Assembly (NCBI RefSeq): GCF_042429765.1
Contig: NZ_JBHLZU010000001.1
Span: 1-64,000 of the forward strand
DNA: 64,000 bases
Origin: Allokutzneria oryzae
GTDB lineage: Bacteria > Actinomycetota > Actinomycetes > Mycobacteriales > Pseudonocardiaceae
Reading direction: 5' to 3'
Numbering within the stretch: position 1 is the stretch's first letter; each line of letters starts with the position of its first letter. The position numbers were made by a program, and so were the translations under genes. A model generated the notes under the pieces. That model saw only the letters and a list, made by a program, of their open reading frames with translations. It made no database searches and was not told where the DNA came from. Below, in pieces: positions 1-9,227 of the stretch.

Positions 1-115
1 GGTGAGGGCGCCAGAGGGTGGTGGGTGAGGGCGCCAGAGGGTGGTGGGTGAGGGCGCCAGGGGGGTGGTGGGTGAGGGCGCCAGGGGGGTGGTGGGTGAG
101 GGGGCGTTGCCACGT
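1..115. repeat. G-rich tandem repeat, four units of about 26 bp
   Basis: Four near-identical units built on GGGTGAGGGCGCCAG plus GGGTGGT follow one another from the window edge. The array is strand-asymmetric, with runs of three to six G on the top strand, so it could form G-quadruplexes. It ends at a CCACGTGCAGGACACG segment that recurs at about 19,486. The array may extend beyond the left edge. I see no gene in it; the open frames here are low-complexity. Confidence 0.8.
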
Positions 116-180
116 GCAGGACACGGTCTGGCAGCACCGCCACGGTCAGCGACACGATCGTGATCATCCGCGCGCGGCCG

Positions 181-366
181 GAACGGGGCGACTGCGGCCG
201 GAGCGGGGCGGGTACGACCGAGGCGAGGACGGCCGGAACGGGGCCAGCTGAGGCGGGTATGGCTGAGGCGGGGTACGACCGGAACGGGTACGGCCGGAAC
301 GGGACGGCTGAGGCGGGTATGGCTGAGGCGGGGTTCGGCCGCGACGGGTTCGGCCGGAACGGGACG
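181..366. repeat. Imperfect 60-bp tandem repeats in a gene-free stretch
   Basis: Two copies with an exact 60-bp period start at about 247 and 307 (GCTGAGGCGGGTATGGCTGA...). A more diverged third unit lies at about 181-246. The only open frames are Gly/Arg/Ala-rich, follow the repeat, and have no ribosome-binding site I can defend. I treat bases 1-604 as non-coding apart from these repeats and the inverted repeat at 534-560. Confidence 0.7.
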
Positions 367-533
367 GCCGGGGTGGTACGGCCCCTGCGGGCCGGGCTGC
401 CGCGACCACCCGCGGCCACCAGGTGCGGTCGTGCCTGGGATTCTCCACCGGCCACTCCCACCGAACAGGCGGCTCCGCGGCCGGACACCGGGGATTCACG
501 TGAGCACGGAACCGGACTCGTGCCTCTCGCGAA

Positions 534-560
534 CAAAGTGCTCATGAGGTGAGCACTTTG
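534..560. promoter_or_regulatory. Perfect 11-bp inverted repeat, possible operator of the YdeI-family gene
   Basis: CAAAGTGCTCA (534-544), a five-base spacer, then TGAGCACTTTG (550-560). It lies 45 bp before the ATG of the next gene and is AT-richer than its surroundings. There is no T-tract after it, so an operator is more likely than a terminator. The cognate regulator is not identifiable from the window. Confidence 0.45.
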
Positions 561-604
561 ACGTCGACGATGGGACTCACCGCCTTCGAGAGAGGACAAC
601 GCGA

Positions 605-1201
605 ATGCCGCGAGAAATGGACGTCATCGCCTTCGCCGACGCCGCCGAGTGGGAGTCCTGGCTCGCCGACAACCACGGGCGAACGGACGAAGCCTGGCTC
701 AAGATCGCCAAGAAGGGCTCCGGCAGGACCTCGGTCACGCTGACCGAAGCCCTCGACGTCGCGCTGTGCTACGGCTGGATCGACAGCCACCGCAGGGGCT
801 ACGACCAGGACCACTACCTCCAGCGGTACTCGCCCCGCCGGCCGGGCGGCTCCTGGTCGCAGGTCAACGTCGGCAAGGTCGAGGCGCTCATCGCCGCGGG
901 CCGCGTGCGCGCCCCCGGCCTCGCGGTGATCAACGCCGCGAAGGCCGACGGCCGGTGGGACGCCGCGTACCAAGCGCAGCGCGACGCCACCGTCCCGGAC
1001 GACCTGGCGAACGCGTTGGCGCACAACGAAAAGGCACGAGCACGCTTCGAACTCCTCGGCAAGACGCACCAGTACGGCCTGTTCCTGCCCCTCATAAAGG
1101 CGAAGACGCCAGCGGGCCGCGCCACCCAACTCCGGCGGATCATCGCATCGCTGACAGCACCTGAGCTCACCCCTGCCGGTCACCCGGCTCGTCCCAGCTG
1201 A
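605..1201 (+). CDS. YdeI/OmpD-associated family protein
   Basis: A 198-residue soluble protein of the YdeI/OmpD-associated (bacteriocin-protection) family. Recognisable family features are the N-terminal WESWLADNH segment followed by WLKIAKK, the ALCYGWIDS motif (about residues 56-64) and the YSPRRPGGSWSQVN motif (about 77-90). The C-terminal half has the usual ANALAHNEKARA helix. The molecular role of the family is poorly defined; it is linked to stress and antimicrobial-peptide tolerance. An AGAGGA sequence sits eight bases before the ATG. The gene is monocistronic, its 3' end overlaps convergent clpB by 35 bp, and the perfect inverted repeat at 534-560 lies just upstream. Function beyond family level is not assignable. 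Confidence 0.85.
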   Translation: MPREMDVIAFADAAEWESWLADNHGRTDEAWLKIAKKGSGRTSVTLTEALDVALCYGWIDSHRRGYDQDHYLQRYSPRRPGGSWSQVNVGKVEALIAAGRVRAPGLAVINAAKADGRWDAAYQAQRDATVPDDLANALAHNEKARARFELLGKTHQYGLFLPLIKAKTPAGRATQLRRIIASLTAPELTPAGHPARPS

Positions 1202-3776
1202 CGGTCAACCCGGCGTCGTCGGCACCGACGTGGATGACCGCGCCGTCGCCGACGGCACCGCTGATGAGGGCACGGCCGATGCGGGTCTCCACCTCACGCG
1301 CGATGAAGCGGCGCAGCGGGCGGGCTCCGTAGACCGGGTCGAAGCCCCGCCGCGCGATGAGCTGACGGGCCTCGTCGGTGAGGCGGAGGGTCATCCGCCG
1401 CTCGGCCAGGCGGCTGCGCAGGTCGTCGAACATCAGCTCCACGATGCGTTCGACGTCCGCCATGGTCAGCGGGGTGAAGAGCACGACGTCGTCGACCCGG
1501 TTGAGGAACTCCGGCCGGAAGCGCGTGCGCAGCTCGGCCATCACCTCGGCCCGCGCGTCCGGGGTGAGGCCGTCGAGCAGGCGGTGGGAACCGATGTTGG
1601 ACGTCATGATGACCACGGTGTTGCGGAAGTCGACGGTGTGGCCCTGGGCGTCGGTGAGGCGGCCGTCGTCGAGCACCTGCAGCAGCGTGTTGAACACGTC
1701 GCTGTGCGCCTTCTCGATCTCGTCGAAGAGCACGACGGAGTACGGCTTGCGGCGCACGGCCTCGGTGAGCTGGCCGCCCTCCTCGTAACCGACGTAGCCG
1801 GGTGGAGCCCCGACCAGGCGGCTGACGGTGTGGCGTTCCTGGTACTCGCTCATGTCGAGCCGGACCATGTTGTCCTCGGAGTCGAACAACGCCGCGGCCA
1901 GCGCCTTGGCCAGCTCGGTCTTGCCGACCCCGGTGGGGCCGAGGAAGACGAACGACCCGATCGGCCGACGGGGGTCCTTGACGCCCGAGCGCGCCCGGAT
2001 GACCGCGTCGGCCACCAGCGTGACGGCGTCGTCCTGGCCGACGACCCTCTCGTGCAGGATCTCGTCCAGGCGCAGCAGCTTCTCCCGCTCGCCCTCTTGG
2101 AGGCGGGCAACGGGGACTCCGGTCCACCGCGACACGACGACCGCGATCTCCTCGGCGGTGACCACCTCGCGCAACAGGCGGTGTTCTCCCTGTTTCGCGG
2201 CCAGCCGCTCCTCCTCGGCGCGCAGCCGTCGCCGCAGGTCGGGAAGTCGGCCGTGCCGCAGCTCGGCGGCGCGGTCGAGGTCGTAGTCGCGCTCGGCCCG
2301 CTCTGCCTCCAGCCGCACCTGTTCGTTCTCCCGGCGCAGCGACTGGACCTTGCGCAGCGCGCTGCGTTCGGCCTCCCACTGAGCGCGCATCGCGTCGGCT
2401 TCGGCGCGCAGGTCGGCGAGCTCCTTGCGCAGGTCCGCCAAGCGGGCCTGCCCCGCGGGGTCGGACTCCCGGGTCAGGGCGGCTTCCTCGATCTCCACGC
2501 GCATCACCCGCCGGGTGAGCTCGTCCAGCTCGGCGGGCATGGAGTCGATCTCGGTGCGCAGCATCGCGCAGGCCTCGTCGACCAGGTCGATCGCCTTGTC
2601 CGGCAGGAACCTGTCGGCGATGTAGCGGCGGCTCAGCGTCACCGCCGCCACCAAGGCGCTGTCCTGGATCTTCACCCCGTGGAAGATCTCCAGGCGCTCG
2701 CGCAGGCCACGCAGGATCGAGAGCGTGTCGGCCTCGTCCGGCTCCTCAACCAGAACCGGCTGGAAGCGCCGCTCCAGCGCGGCGTCGGACTCGACGCGCT
2801 TGCGGTACTCCTGCACCGTGGTCGCGCCGATCATGTGCAGCTCTCCGCGCGCGAGCATCGGCTTCAGCATGTTCCCGGCGTCCAAGGCGCCTTCGGCCGC
2901 GCCCGTGCCGACCACGGTGTGCAGCTCGTCGACGAACAGCAGGATCCGGCCCTCCGCTGCGCTGACCTCGTTGAGCACGGCCTTGAGCCGCTCCTCGAAC
3001 TCGCCCCGGTACTTCGCTCCGGCGACCAGGGAACCCATGTCCAGCGCGAAGATCGTCTTCTCGCGCAGCCCTTCCGGCACGTCGCCGTGGTTGACGCGCT
3101 GGGCGAGCCCCTCGACGATGGCGGTCTTGCCGACGCCGGGATCGCCGATGAGCACGGGGTTGTTCTTGCTCTTGCGGGACAGGATCTGGATCACACGGCG
3201 GATCTCGGCGTCGCGGCCGATGACCGGGTCGAGCCTGCCCGCCGCGGCGTCGGCGACCAGGTCGCGCCCGTACTTCTCCAGTGCCTCGTAAGCGACCTCG
3301 GGCATCGCCGAGGTGACCCGCTGGTTGCCCCGGACCGCGGTGAGCGCCCGGAGGAACCGGTCCCGGGTCAGGCCGTGCTCGTGCAGCGCCCGGCCCGCCG
3401 CGGTGGTGCCGCCCTCCTCGACCAGGGCGATCGCCAGGTGCTCCACCGACACGTACTCGTCCTTGAGCCGCTTGGCCTCCCGCCCTGCCGCGTCCAGCAG
3501 GCGGGCCAGGCGCTGGGTGAGGAAGACCTGGCCGGGCGGCGCGCCGGGTCCGGAGACCTTCGGCCGCCTGGCCAGCTCGGCCTCCACCGCCCCGCGCACC
3601 GCGTCCGGGTCGGCGCCCGCTCCCTCCAGCAGCCGGGGCACCAGCCCCTCCGGGTCCTCCAGCAGCGCCAGCAGCAGGTGCTCGCCGTCAGCCTCGGTGT
3701 GCCCGAACCGCAGTGCCCGGGTCTGCGCGTCGCGCAGCGCCTGCTGGGACTTGCGGGTCAGGTTCTCGGTGTCCAC
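1167..3776 (-). CDS. clpB: ATP-dependent disaggregase ClpB
   Basis: An 869-residue Hsp100 AAA+ disaggregase that works with DnaK/DnaJ/GrpE to extract proteins from aggregates in the cytosol. The order is an N-terminal Clp repeat domain (about 1-145), NBD1 with Walker A GDPGVGKTA, a long charged coiled-coil middle domain (roughly 400-530) that separates ClpB from ClpA and ClpC, NBD2 with Walker A GPTGVGKTE, and a C-terminal D2-small domain. The length is normal for ClpB. I place the start at GTG 3776 (MDTENLTRKSQQAL) because GGAGG lies six bases upstream; the longer frame has no family similarity. It is the last gene of the dnaK operon, with its start overlapping the end of cbpM, which fits heat-shock co-regulation. 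Confidence 0.96.
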   Translation of the reverse strand: MDTENLTRKSQQALRDAQTRALRFGHTEADGEHLLLALLEDPEGLVPRLLEGAGADPDAVRGAVEAELARRPKVSGPGAPPGQVFLTQRLARLLDAAGREAKRLKDEYVSVEHLAIALVEEGGTTAAGRALHEHGLTRDRFLRALTAVRGNQRVTSAMPEVAYEALEKYGRDLVADAAAGRLDPVIGRDAEIRRVIQILSRKSKNNPVLIGDPGVGKTAIVEGLAQRVNHGDVPEGLREKTIFALDMGSLVAGAKYRGEFEERLKAVLNEVSAAEGRILLFVDELHTVVGTGAAEGALDAGNMLKPMLARGELHMIGATTVQEYRKRVESDAALERRFQPVLVEEPDEADTLSILRGLRERLEIFHGVKIQDSALVAAVTLSRRYIADRFLPDKAIDLVDEACAMLRTEIDSMPAELDELTRRVMRVEIEEAALTRESDPAGQARLADLRKELADLRAEADAMRAQWEAERSALRKVQSLRRENEQVRLEAERAERDYDLDRAAELRHGRLPDLRRRLRAEEERLAAKQGEHRLLREVVTAEEIAVVVSRWTGVPVARLQEGEREKLLRLDEILHERVVGQDDAVTLVADAVIRARSGVKDPRRPIGSFVFLGPTGVGKTELAKALAAALFDSEDNMVRLDMSEYQERHTVSRLVGAPPGYVGYEEGGQLTEAVRRKPYSVVLFDEIEKAHSDVFNTLLQVLDDGRLTDAQGHTVDFRNTVVIMTSNIGSHRLLDGLTPDARAEVMAELRTRFRPEFLNRVDDVVLFTPLTMADVERIVELMFDDLRSRLAERRMTLRLTDEARQLIARRGFDPVYGARPLRRFIAREVETRIGRALISGAVGDGAVIHVGADDAGLTVSWDEPGDRQG

Positions 3777-4093
3777 GGTCGGCCTCCGGGTCGTCGTTGT
3801 CCGTGCCGCAGCGCGTGCTCCAGCTCGGCCACCCGGTCCAGCAGGTCGAGCACCAGGCCCAGGGCGGCGTAGTTGACGGAGAAGGCGGCCCGCAGCCGCT
3901 GGATCCTGGCGAGCCTGGCCAGCTCCGCCGGGGTGAACCACAGCCCGCCCGTCCGGTCGCGGTCGGCGTCGAGCAGCCCGAGGGCGACCAGGCGCAGGAC
4001 CAGCTTCGGGTGGGTGTCGGCGGCGCGGGCGAAGGCTTCCAGGTCCAGCAGGCCGAGCCGCTGGGCGCGGTACCTGGTCAGGGCGTGGCTCAT
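3758..4093 (-). CDS. cbpM: Chaperone modulator CbpM (MerR-like)
   Basis: A 111-residue protein with the size and pattern of CbpM, the small MerR-like modulator that binds the J domain of CbpA-type co-chaperones and restrains them. Residues about 15-60 contain the helix-turn-helix-like segment (FARAADTHPKLVLRLVALGLL) followed by GLWFTPAELARL. The C-terminal half is a leucine-rich helix. It sits between dnaJ/cbpA (ATGA overlap) and clpB (19-bp overlap), the operon position where HspR is found in Streptomyces. HspR is longer and binds HAIR sites; I see no HAIR site upstream of this operon. That favours CbpM, although a shortened HspR-like repressor cannot be excluded. Confidence 0.8.
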   Translation of the reverse strand: MSHALTRYRAQRLGLLDLEAFARAADTHPKLVLRLVALGLLDADRDRTGGLWFTPAELARLARIQRLRAAFSVNYAALGLVLDLLDRVAELEHALRHGQRRPGGRPWTPRT

Positions 4094-5019
4094 CGCCGCC
4101 TCCTCGCCGACGCGGTGTCGCGGGGGTCGAACGCGGAGACCGCGGCCAGCTCGGTGAACAGCTGCCGTTCTGCGGCGGAGAGCTTGTCCGGCACCATGAT
4201 CCGAGCCTCGGCGTAGAGGTCGCCCGGCCTGCCCCGTGGGTTGGGCAGCCCCTGACCGCGCAGCCGCAGCCGCCGCCCGCTCGATGTTCCCGGCGGCACC
4301 TTGACGGTGGACTGGCCGCCAGGGGTGTCCAGCGCGACGGTGGTCCCCAGTGCCGCCGCCCACGGCGTCAGGGGCAGGTCCACCAGCAGGTCGCGGTCCT
4401 CGACCCGGTAGCGGTCGTGCGGGGCCAGCCGCACGACCAGGTACAGGTCACCCGCCTGGGCGTTGCCGGTACCGCGCGCACCCTGCCCGGCCAACCTGAT
4501 CCGCTGTCCGCCGGTGACCCCGGCGGGGATGGTGACCCGCAGGGTGCGCGGCCCGCCGGGCCCGGGGAGGGTGATCGAGCGCTGACCGCCGCGAAACGCC
4601 TCCTCCACGGTCAGCTCCACCTCGGCCTCCTGGTCCGCGCCACGCATCGGGCTCCGCCGGGCCCGGCCGAAGATCTCGCCGAACAGGTCCTCGACATCGA
4701 AGCCCGCGCCGGTCCGGACGCGGTGGCCACCGGTTCCCGACCGCGCGCGGGCACGTCGCCACGCTTCGGGGTCGGCGTCCTCCCGCACCTGCCGGAAGTC
4801 CGGCCCGAACGCGTCGTAGCGTCCTCGCAGCGCGGGGTCGGACAACACTTGGTACGCCTCGGAGATCTCCTTGAACCGCTCCTCCGCGTTCGGGTCCTTG
4901 TTCACGTCGGGGTGGTAGCGGCGGGCGAGCGTCCGGTAGGCGCGCTGGATCTCCTCCTGGCCGGCGCCTCGGGAGACCCCGAGCGCCTCGTAGAAGTCGC
5001 TCACGGCCACGACGCTCAC
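4090..5019 (-). CDS. cbpA: DnaJ/CbpA-type co-chaperone lacking the zinc finger
   Basis: A class B J-domain protein of about 309 residues that stimulates the DnaK ATPase and delivers substrates. The J domain is at the N terminus (FYEALGVSRGA ... YHPDVNKDPNAEERFKEISEAYQVLSDP, with the HPD motif). A Gly/Arg linker follows, then the two C-terminal beta-barrel domains (VTIPAGVTGGQRIRLAGQG, VKVPPGTSSGRRLRLRGQGLP). No CxxCxGxG repeats are present, so this is CbpA-like rather than canonical DnaJ, which fits the adjacent cbpM. GTG 5019 overlaps the grpE stop (GTGA). An in-frame GTG at 5010 is better spaced from the GGGAGG sequence and is an alternative start. Confidence 0.93.
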   Translation of the reverse strand: MSVVAVSDFYEALGVSRGAGQEEIQRAYRTLARRYHPDVNKDPNAEERFKEISEAYQVLSDPALRGRYDAFGPDFRQVREDADPEAWRRARARSGTGGHRVRTGAGFDVEDLFGEIFGRARRSPMRGADQEAEVELTVEEAFRGGQRSITLPGPGGPRTLRVTIPAGVTGGQRIRLAGQGARGTGNAQAGDLYLVVRLAPHDRYRVEDRDLLVDLPLTPWAAALGTTVALDTPGGQSTVKVPPGTSSGRRLRLRGQGLPNPRGRPGDLYAEARIMVPDKLSAAERQLFTELAAVSAFDPRDTASARRRR

Positions 5020-5550
5020 CTCCCGCGCTCGCCGTCATCCGTCTCACCACCCCCTGGCGGCTCGGCTGGTTCCGGCGGGGTCGCCACGACCACCGAGGCC
5101 GGGCGCAGCTGCCACTCGCCCTGGCCGTACCCGGGGCGCAGCACGGCCACCACGGTGCCGGGCGGAGCGTGCGCGTCCGGGGTGCTCGACACCGCCTCGT
5201 GCCGTACCGGGTCGAACTCGGCACCGTGGTCCTCGCGGCGCGGGAAACCCAGGCGCGCCAACACTGTCAGCGCCTGGTCGCGGATCCCCCGCACGCCCTC
5301 CACGATCGAGGCCGGGTCGGCGTCGGCGTGCTGGAGCGCCAGGTCCAGGTTGTCCACCACCGGCAACCACGCCGCCGCCACCTCGCCGCGTTCCCGCCAC
5401 CGTTGCCGCTCGGCCTCACCGACCGTCCGCTTGCGGAGGTTGTCCAGCTCCGCCGCGGTCCGTCGCCACTGGTCCTCCAGCCGCGCCACCTGCGCCCGCA
5501 GCTCGGCCATCTCGTCGTCGGCGTCGGAGCCGGCCGCACGCTCGTCGTGC

Positions 5551-5558
<8 letters not shown>
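5016..5558 (-). CDS. grpE: Nucleotide exchange factor GrpE
   Basis: A 180-residue GrpE that releases ADP from DnaK. It has an acidic N terminus, a long coiled-coil helix (about residues 15-60, ending in WRRTAAELDNLRKRT), then the head domain with LPVVDNLDLALQHAD, GVRGIRDQALTVLARLGF and the conserved P(D/V)RHEAV-type and GYGQGEWQLRPA-type segments. The final PASVVVA strand is normal. The ATG at 5558 overlaps the dnaK stop by eight bases and the gene ends in a GTGA overlap with the DnaJ-type gene, so it is translationally coupled on both sides. Confidence 0.94.
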
Positions 5559-7425
<1,867 letters not shown>

Positions 7426-7446
7426 CACAGCCTCCCCTGTGATCGA

Positions 7447-7914
7447 TCACGGTCGGTCCGTCAGCAACATCTCGTTGGCCCGCTGGGCCAGCACCGGGTC
7501 GACCAGCACCTCGTAGCGGTCGGCGAGCAGCTGCTTGGACGAGATGAAGTCCCTGCGGCCGCCGGTGAAGGCGTGCGCCACCAGCCCGAACACCGCCCCG
7601 GCGACAGCACCCCACAGCAGCGCCGACAGGATCGTGGTCAGCCACCACCAGACGCTGGTGGTGAACACCGCGACGAACACTCCGAACAACAGGCCGAACC
7701 ACGCTCCTGCCGCCGCACCCATCCCGGCCGCCCTCGGGTAGGTCAACCGACCGAGCACGTGCTCGACCAACCGCAGCCCAACGCCGACGATCTTGGTCTT
7801 CTCGACGGGGAACCCGCTGTCGGACAACGAGTCCACGGCCCTCTCGGCCCCGTCGTAGCTGTCGAAGGTGGCGACGGCCACCATGTCCCGCACATCCATC
7901 GGTGCTCTCGCCAT
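7447..7914 (-). CDS. GSP17M-like general stress protein with glycine-zipper membrane segment
   Basis: A 155-residue protein of the general stress protein 17M family. Residues about 10-50 form the conserved beta-alpha segment (VAVATFDSYDGAERAVDSLSDSGFPV followed by VGVGLRLVEHVLG). Two glycine/alanine-rich hydrophobic helices follow (GMGAAAGAWFGLLFGVFVAVF and LSALLWGAVAGAVFGLVAHAF), then a short polar tail ending in ANEMLL. It probably inserts in or associates with the membrane; the biochemical role is unknown. ATG 7914 is chosen because the family similarity starts there; a GTG at 7932 is possible. It heads the dnaK operon. Before it, at about 7936-7954, lies the imperfect palindrome CGCGGAAGCGCTTCTCGCG, a candidate operator. 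Confidence 0.75.
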   Translation of the reverse strand: MARAPMDVRDMVAVATFDSYDGAERAVDSLSDSGFPVEKTKIVGVGLRLVEHVLGRLTYPRAAGMGAAAGAWFGLLFGVFVAVFTTSVWWWLTTILSALLWGAVAGAVFGLVAHAFTGGRRDFISSKQLLADRYEVLVDPVLAQRANEMLLTDRP

Positions 7915-8065
7915 TACCTCTCCCCTCGTCACGGCGCGGAAGCGCTTCTCGCGGGGACAACGGACACCGATGGGCTACCCCCACCGCCCCCCGTAAACCC
8001 CCACTCCCCGCACCTCCTTCCCCACCCAAATACCTTGCCCCACAAAGACATCCGCACCCCACCCC

Positions 8066-8127
8066 GCCATTCGCGGGCTTATGGACGCATCTGGGGGCGC
8101 CAGGAGGTCCATAAGCCCGCGAATGGC
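8066..8127 (-). terminator. 21-bp perfect hairpin after the NmrA-like gene
   Basis: Arms 8066-8086 and 8107-8127 are perfect inverted repeats of 21 bases (core TTCGCGGGCTTATGGAC), separated by a 20-base loop that contains GGGGGCGCCAGG. The right arm ends five bases after the stop of the leftward NmrA-like gene, so it is positioned as its transcription terminator. There is no clear T-tract, as is common in actinomycetes. The perfect arm is unusually long. Confidence 0.75.
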
Positions 8128-8131
8128 CGTA

Positions 8132-8953
8132 TTAGGGCAGGGAGGGGAAGTGGGTTTCGTCTACATAGGTCTGGAAGGGTTTTGGGGCGCGGCCTGTCAC
8201 CTGTCGGACGGCGTCTGTGGGGGTGGAGTCGCCTTGCGCGCGCAACGCTTCGAAGGCGCGCGCGTCGGCCAGGACCTGCTCGCGGGGCAGACCCAGCGCC
8301 GTCATCGTGGCGATGTAGTCCTCGCTCTCGCCGCGGAAGGTCAGCTCGCGGCCGACCGCTTTGCCGATCATGCCAAGCGCCTCGGCGAAGGACAGGGCCT
8401 CCGGCCCGGTCACCTCGTAGCTGCGTCCGGCATGGCCGTCCTGGGTCAGCGCCGCGACCGCCACCGCCGCGATGTCGTCGGCGTCCACGAAGGCCTGGCG
8501 GACGTCGCCGAGGGGGACGGCCAGCTCCCCCGCCGCGACCGCCGCCTGGAACACGCCCTCGTCGAAGTTCTGGTTGAACCAGTTGGGGCGCAAGATCGTC
8601 CAGTCCACGCCGGACTCGGCGACCACGCGCTCCGCCGCCATCAGCCGCTCGTCGCCCATCACCTCGATCGCCATGCTGGACAGCAGCACCATGCGCCGCA
8701 CACCGCCGTCCACGGCGCACCGGACGAAGTCGGGATCAACCGGCAGCTCGTGCGGCGCCATCAGGTACATGCCGTAGGCTCCGGCGACCGCGGGCTGCCA
8801 CGTGCTCTTGTCGGCCCAGTCGAAGCGCACGTCAGCGGTGCGCGAGGCAGCGCGCACCGGATGCCCCGCCGCCCGCAGCCGCGCGGCCACTCGACGGCCT
8901 GTCGAGCCGGTCGCGCCGAGGACGAGTGTCGGTCTGCCAGTCGCGTCAGTCAT
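8132..8953 (-). CDS. NmrA/YtfG-type NAD(P)-binding oxidoreductase
   Basis: A 273-residue atypical short-chain dehydrogenase of the NmrA/NAD(P)H-azoreductase group. The Rossmann motif is at the N terminus (LVLGATGSTGRRVAARL, about residues 10-26). MVLLSSMAIEV follows, then the TILRPNWFNQNFDEGVF segment typical of the family, with AFVDADDIAAVAVAALT in the NAD(P)-domain end and a substrate domain (YEVTGPEALSFAEALGMI). Family members reduce quinones or act as redox sensors; the substrate here is unknown. It is a single gene, transcribed away from cluster 1, with a strong hairpin after it. I regard it as flanking DNA rather than part of the bisindole pathway. Confidence 0.88.
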   Translation of the reverse strand: MTDATGRPTLVLGATGSTGRRVAARLRAAGHPVRAASRTADVRFDWADKSTWQPAVAGAYGMYLMAPHELPVDPDFVRCAVDGGVRRMVLLSSMAIEVMGDERLMAAERVVAESGVDWTILRPNWFNQNFDEGVFQAAVAAGELAVPLGDVRQAFVDADDIAAVAVAALTQDGHAGRSYEVTGPEALSFAEALGMIGKAVGRELTFRGESEDYIATMTALGLPREQVLADARAFEALRAQGDSTPTDAVRQVTGRAPKPFQTYVDETHFPSLP

Positions 8954-9070
8954 GCCCCACTGGTAACACCGACCCCTGACACTCGACGCCCGAACCGACG
9001 CGCATCCCCCAAGCGACGCGCCGGGCGCGTGGGTAACGACCTACTCGCTGTCCTCCGACGCGCGCTCCAG

Positions 9071-9088
9071 CCCACGCGTGCGCGTGGG
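9071..9088. promoter_or_regulatory. GC hairpin in the divergent gap before the halogenase gene
   Basis: CCCACGCG-TG-CGCGTGGG is a perfect 8-bp inverted repeat 140 bp upstream of the halogenase ATG and 118 bp upstream of the leftward NmrA-like gene. The 274-bp gap must hold the start of the cluster 1 forward operon. The hairpin could be an operator or a leader structure; the sequence does not decide. Confidence 0.4.
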
Positions 9089-9227
9089 TTGCTGTCTCGT
9101 CCAACCGCGGAGGCTGCGGCGTAACTAGCATTTGAATCACGTTGCCAGGCCCGGCCATCACGATTCCTGCCTGCGCCATTATCACCGTCGCGTGACCGGC
9201 GGTGAATCAGCTTTCGGAGGGTTCTTG

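Noticed and set aside
1..115. CRISPR array
   Set aside because: The repeats are contiguous G-rich tandem units without unique spacers, and no cas gene is present.
1230..3872. 880-codon open frame opposite clpB
   Set aside because: Third-position GC shadow of clpB; the protein is His/Arg/Leu-rich low complexity without family motifs, while the other strand encodes a complete ClpB.
7915..8065. HAIR or CIRCE heat-shock operator upstream of the dnaK operon
   Set aside because: Neither the CTTGAGT-N7-ACTCAAG nor the TTAGCACTC-N9-GAGTGCTAA pattern is present; only an imperfect GC palindrome is seen.
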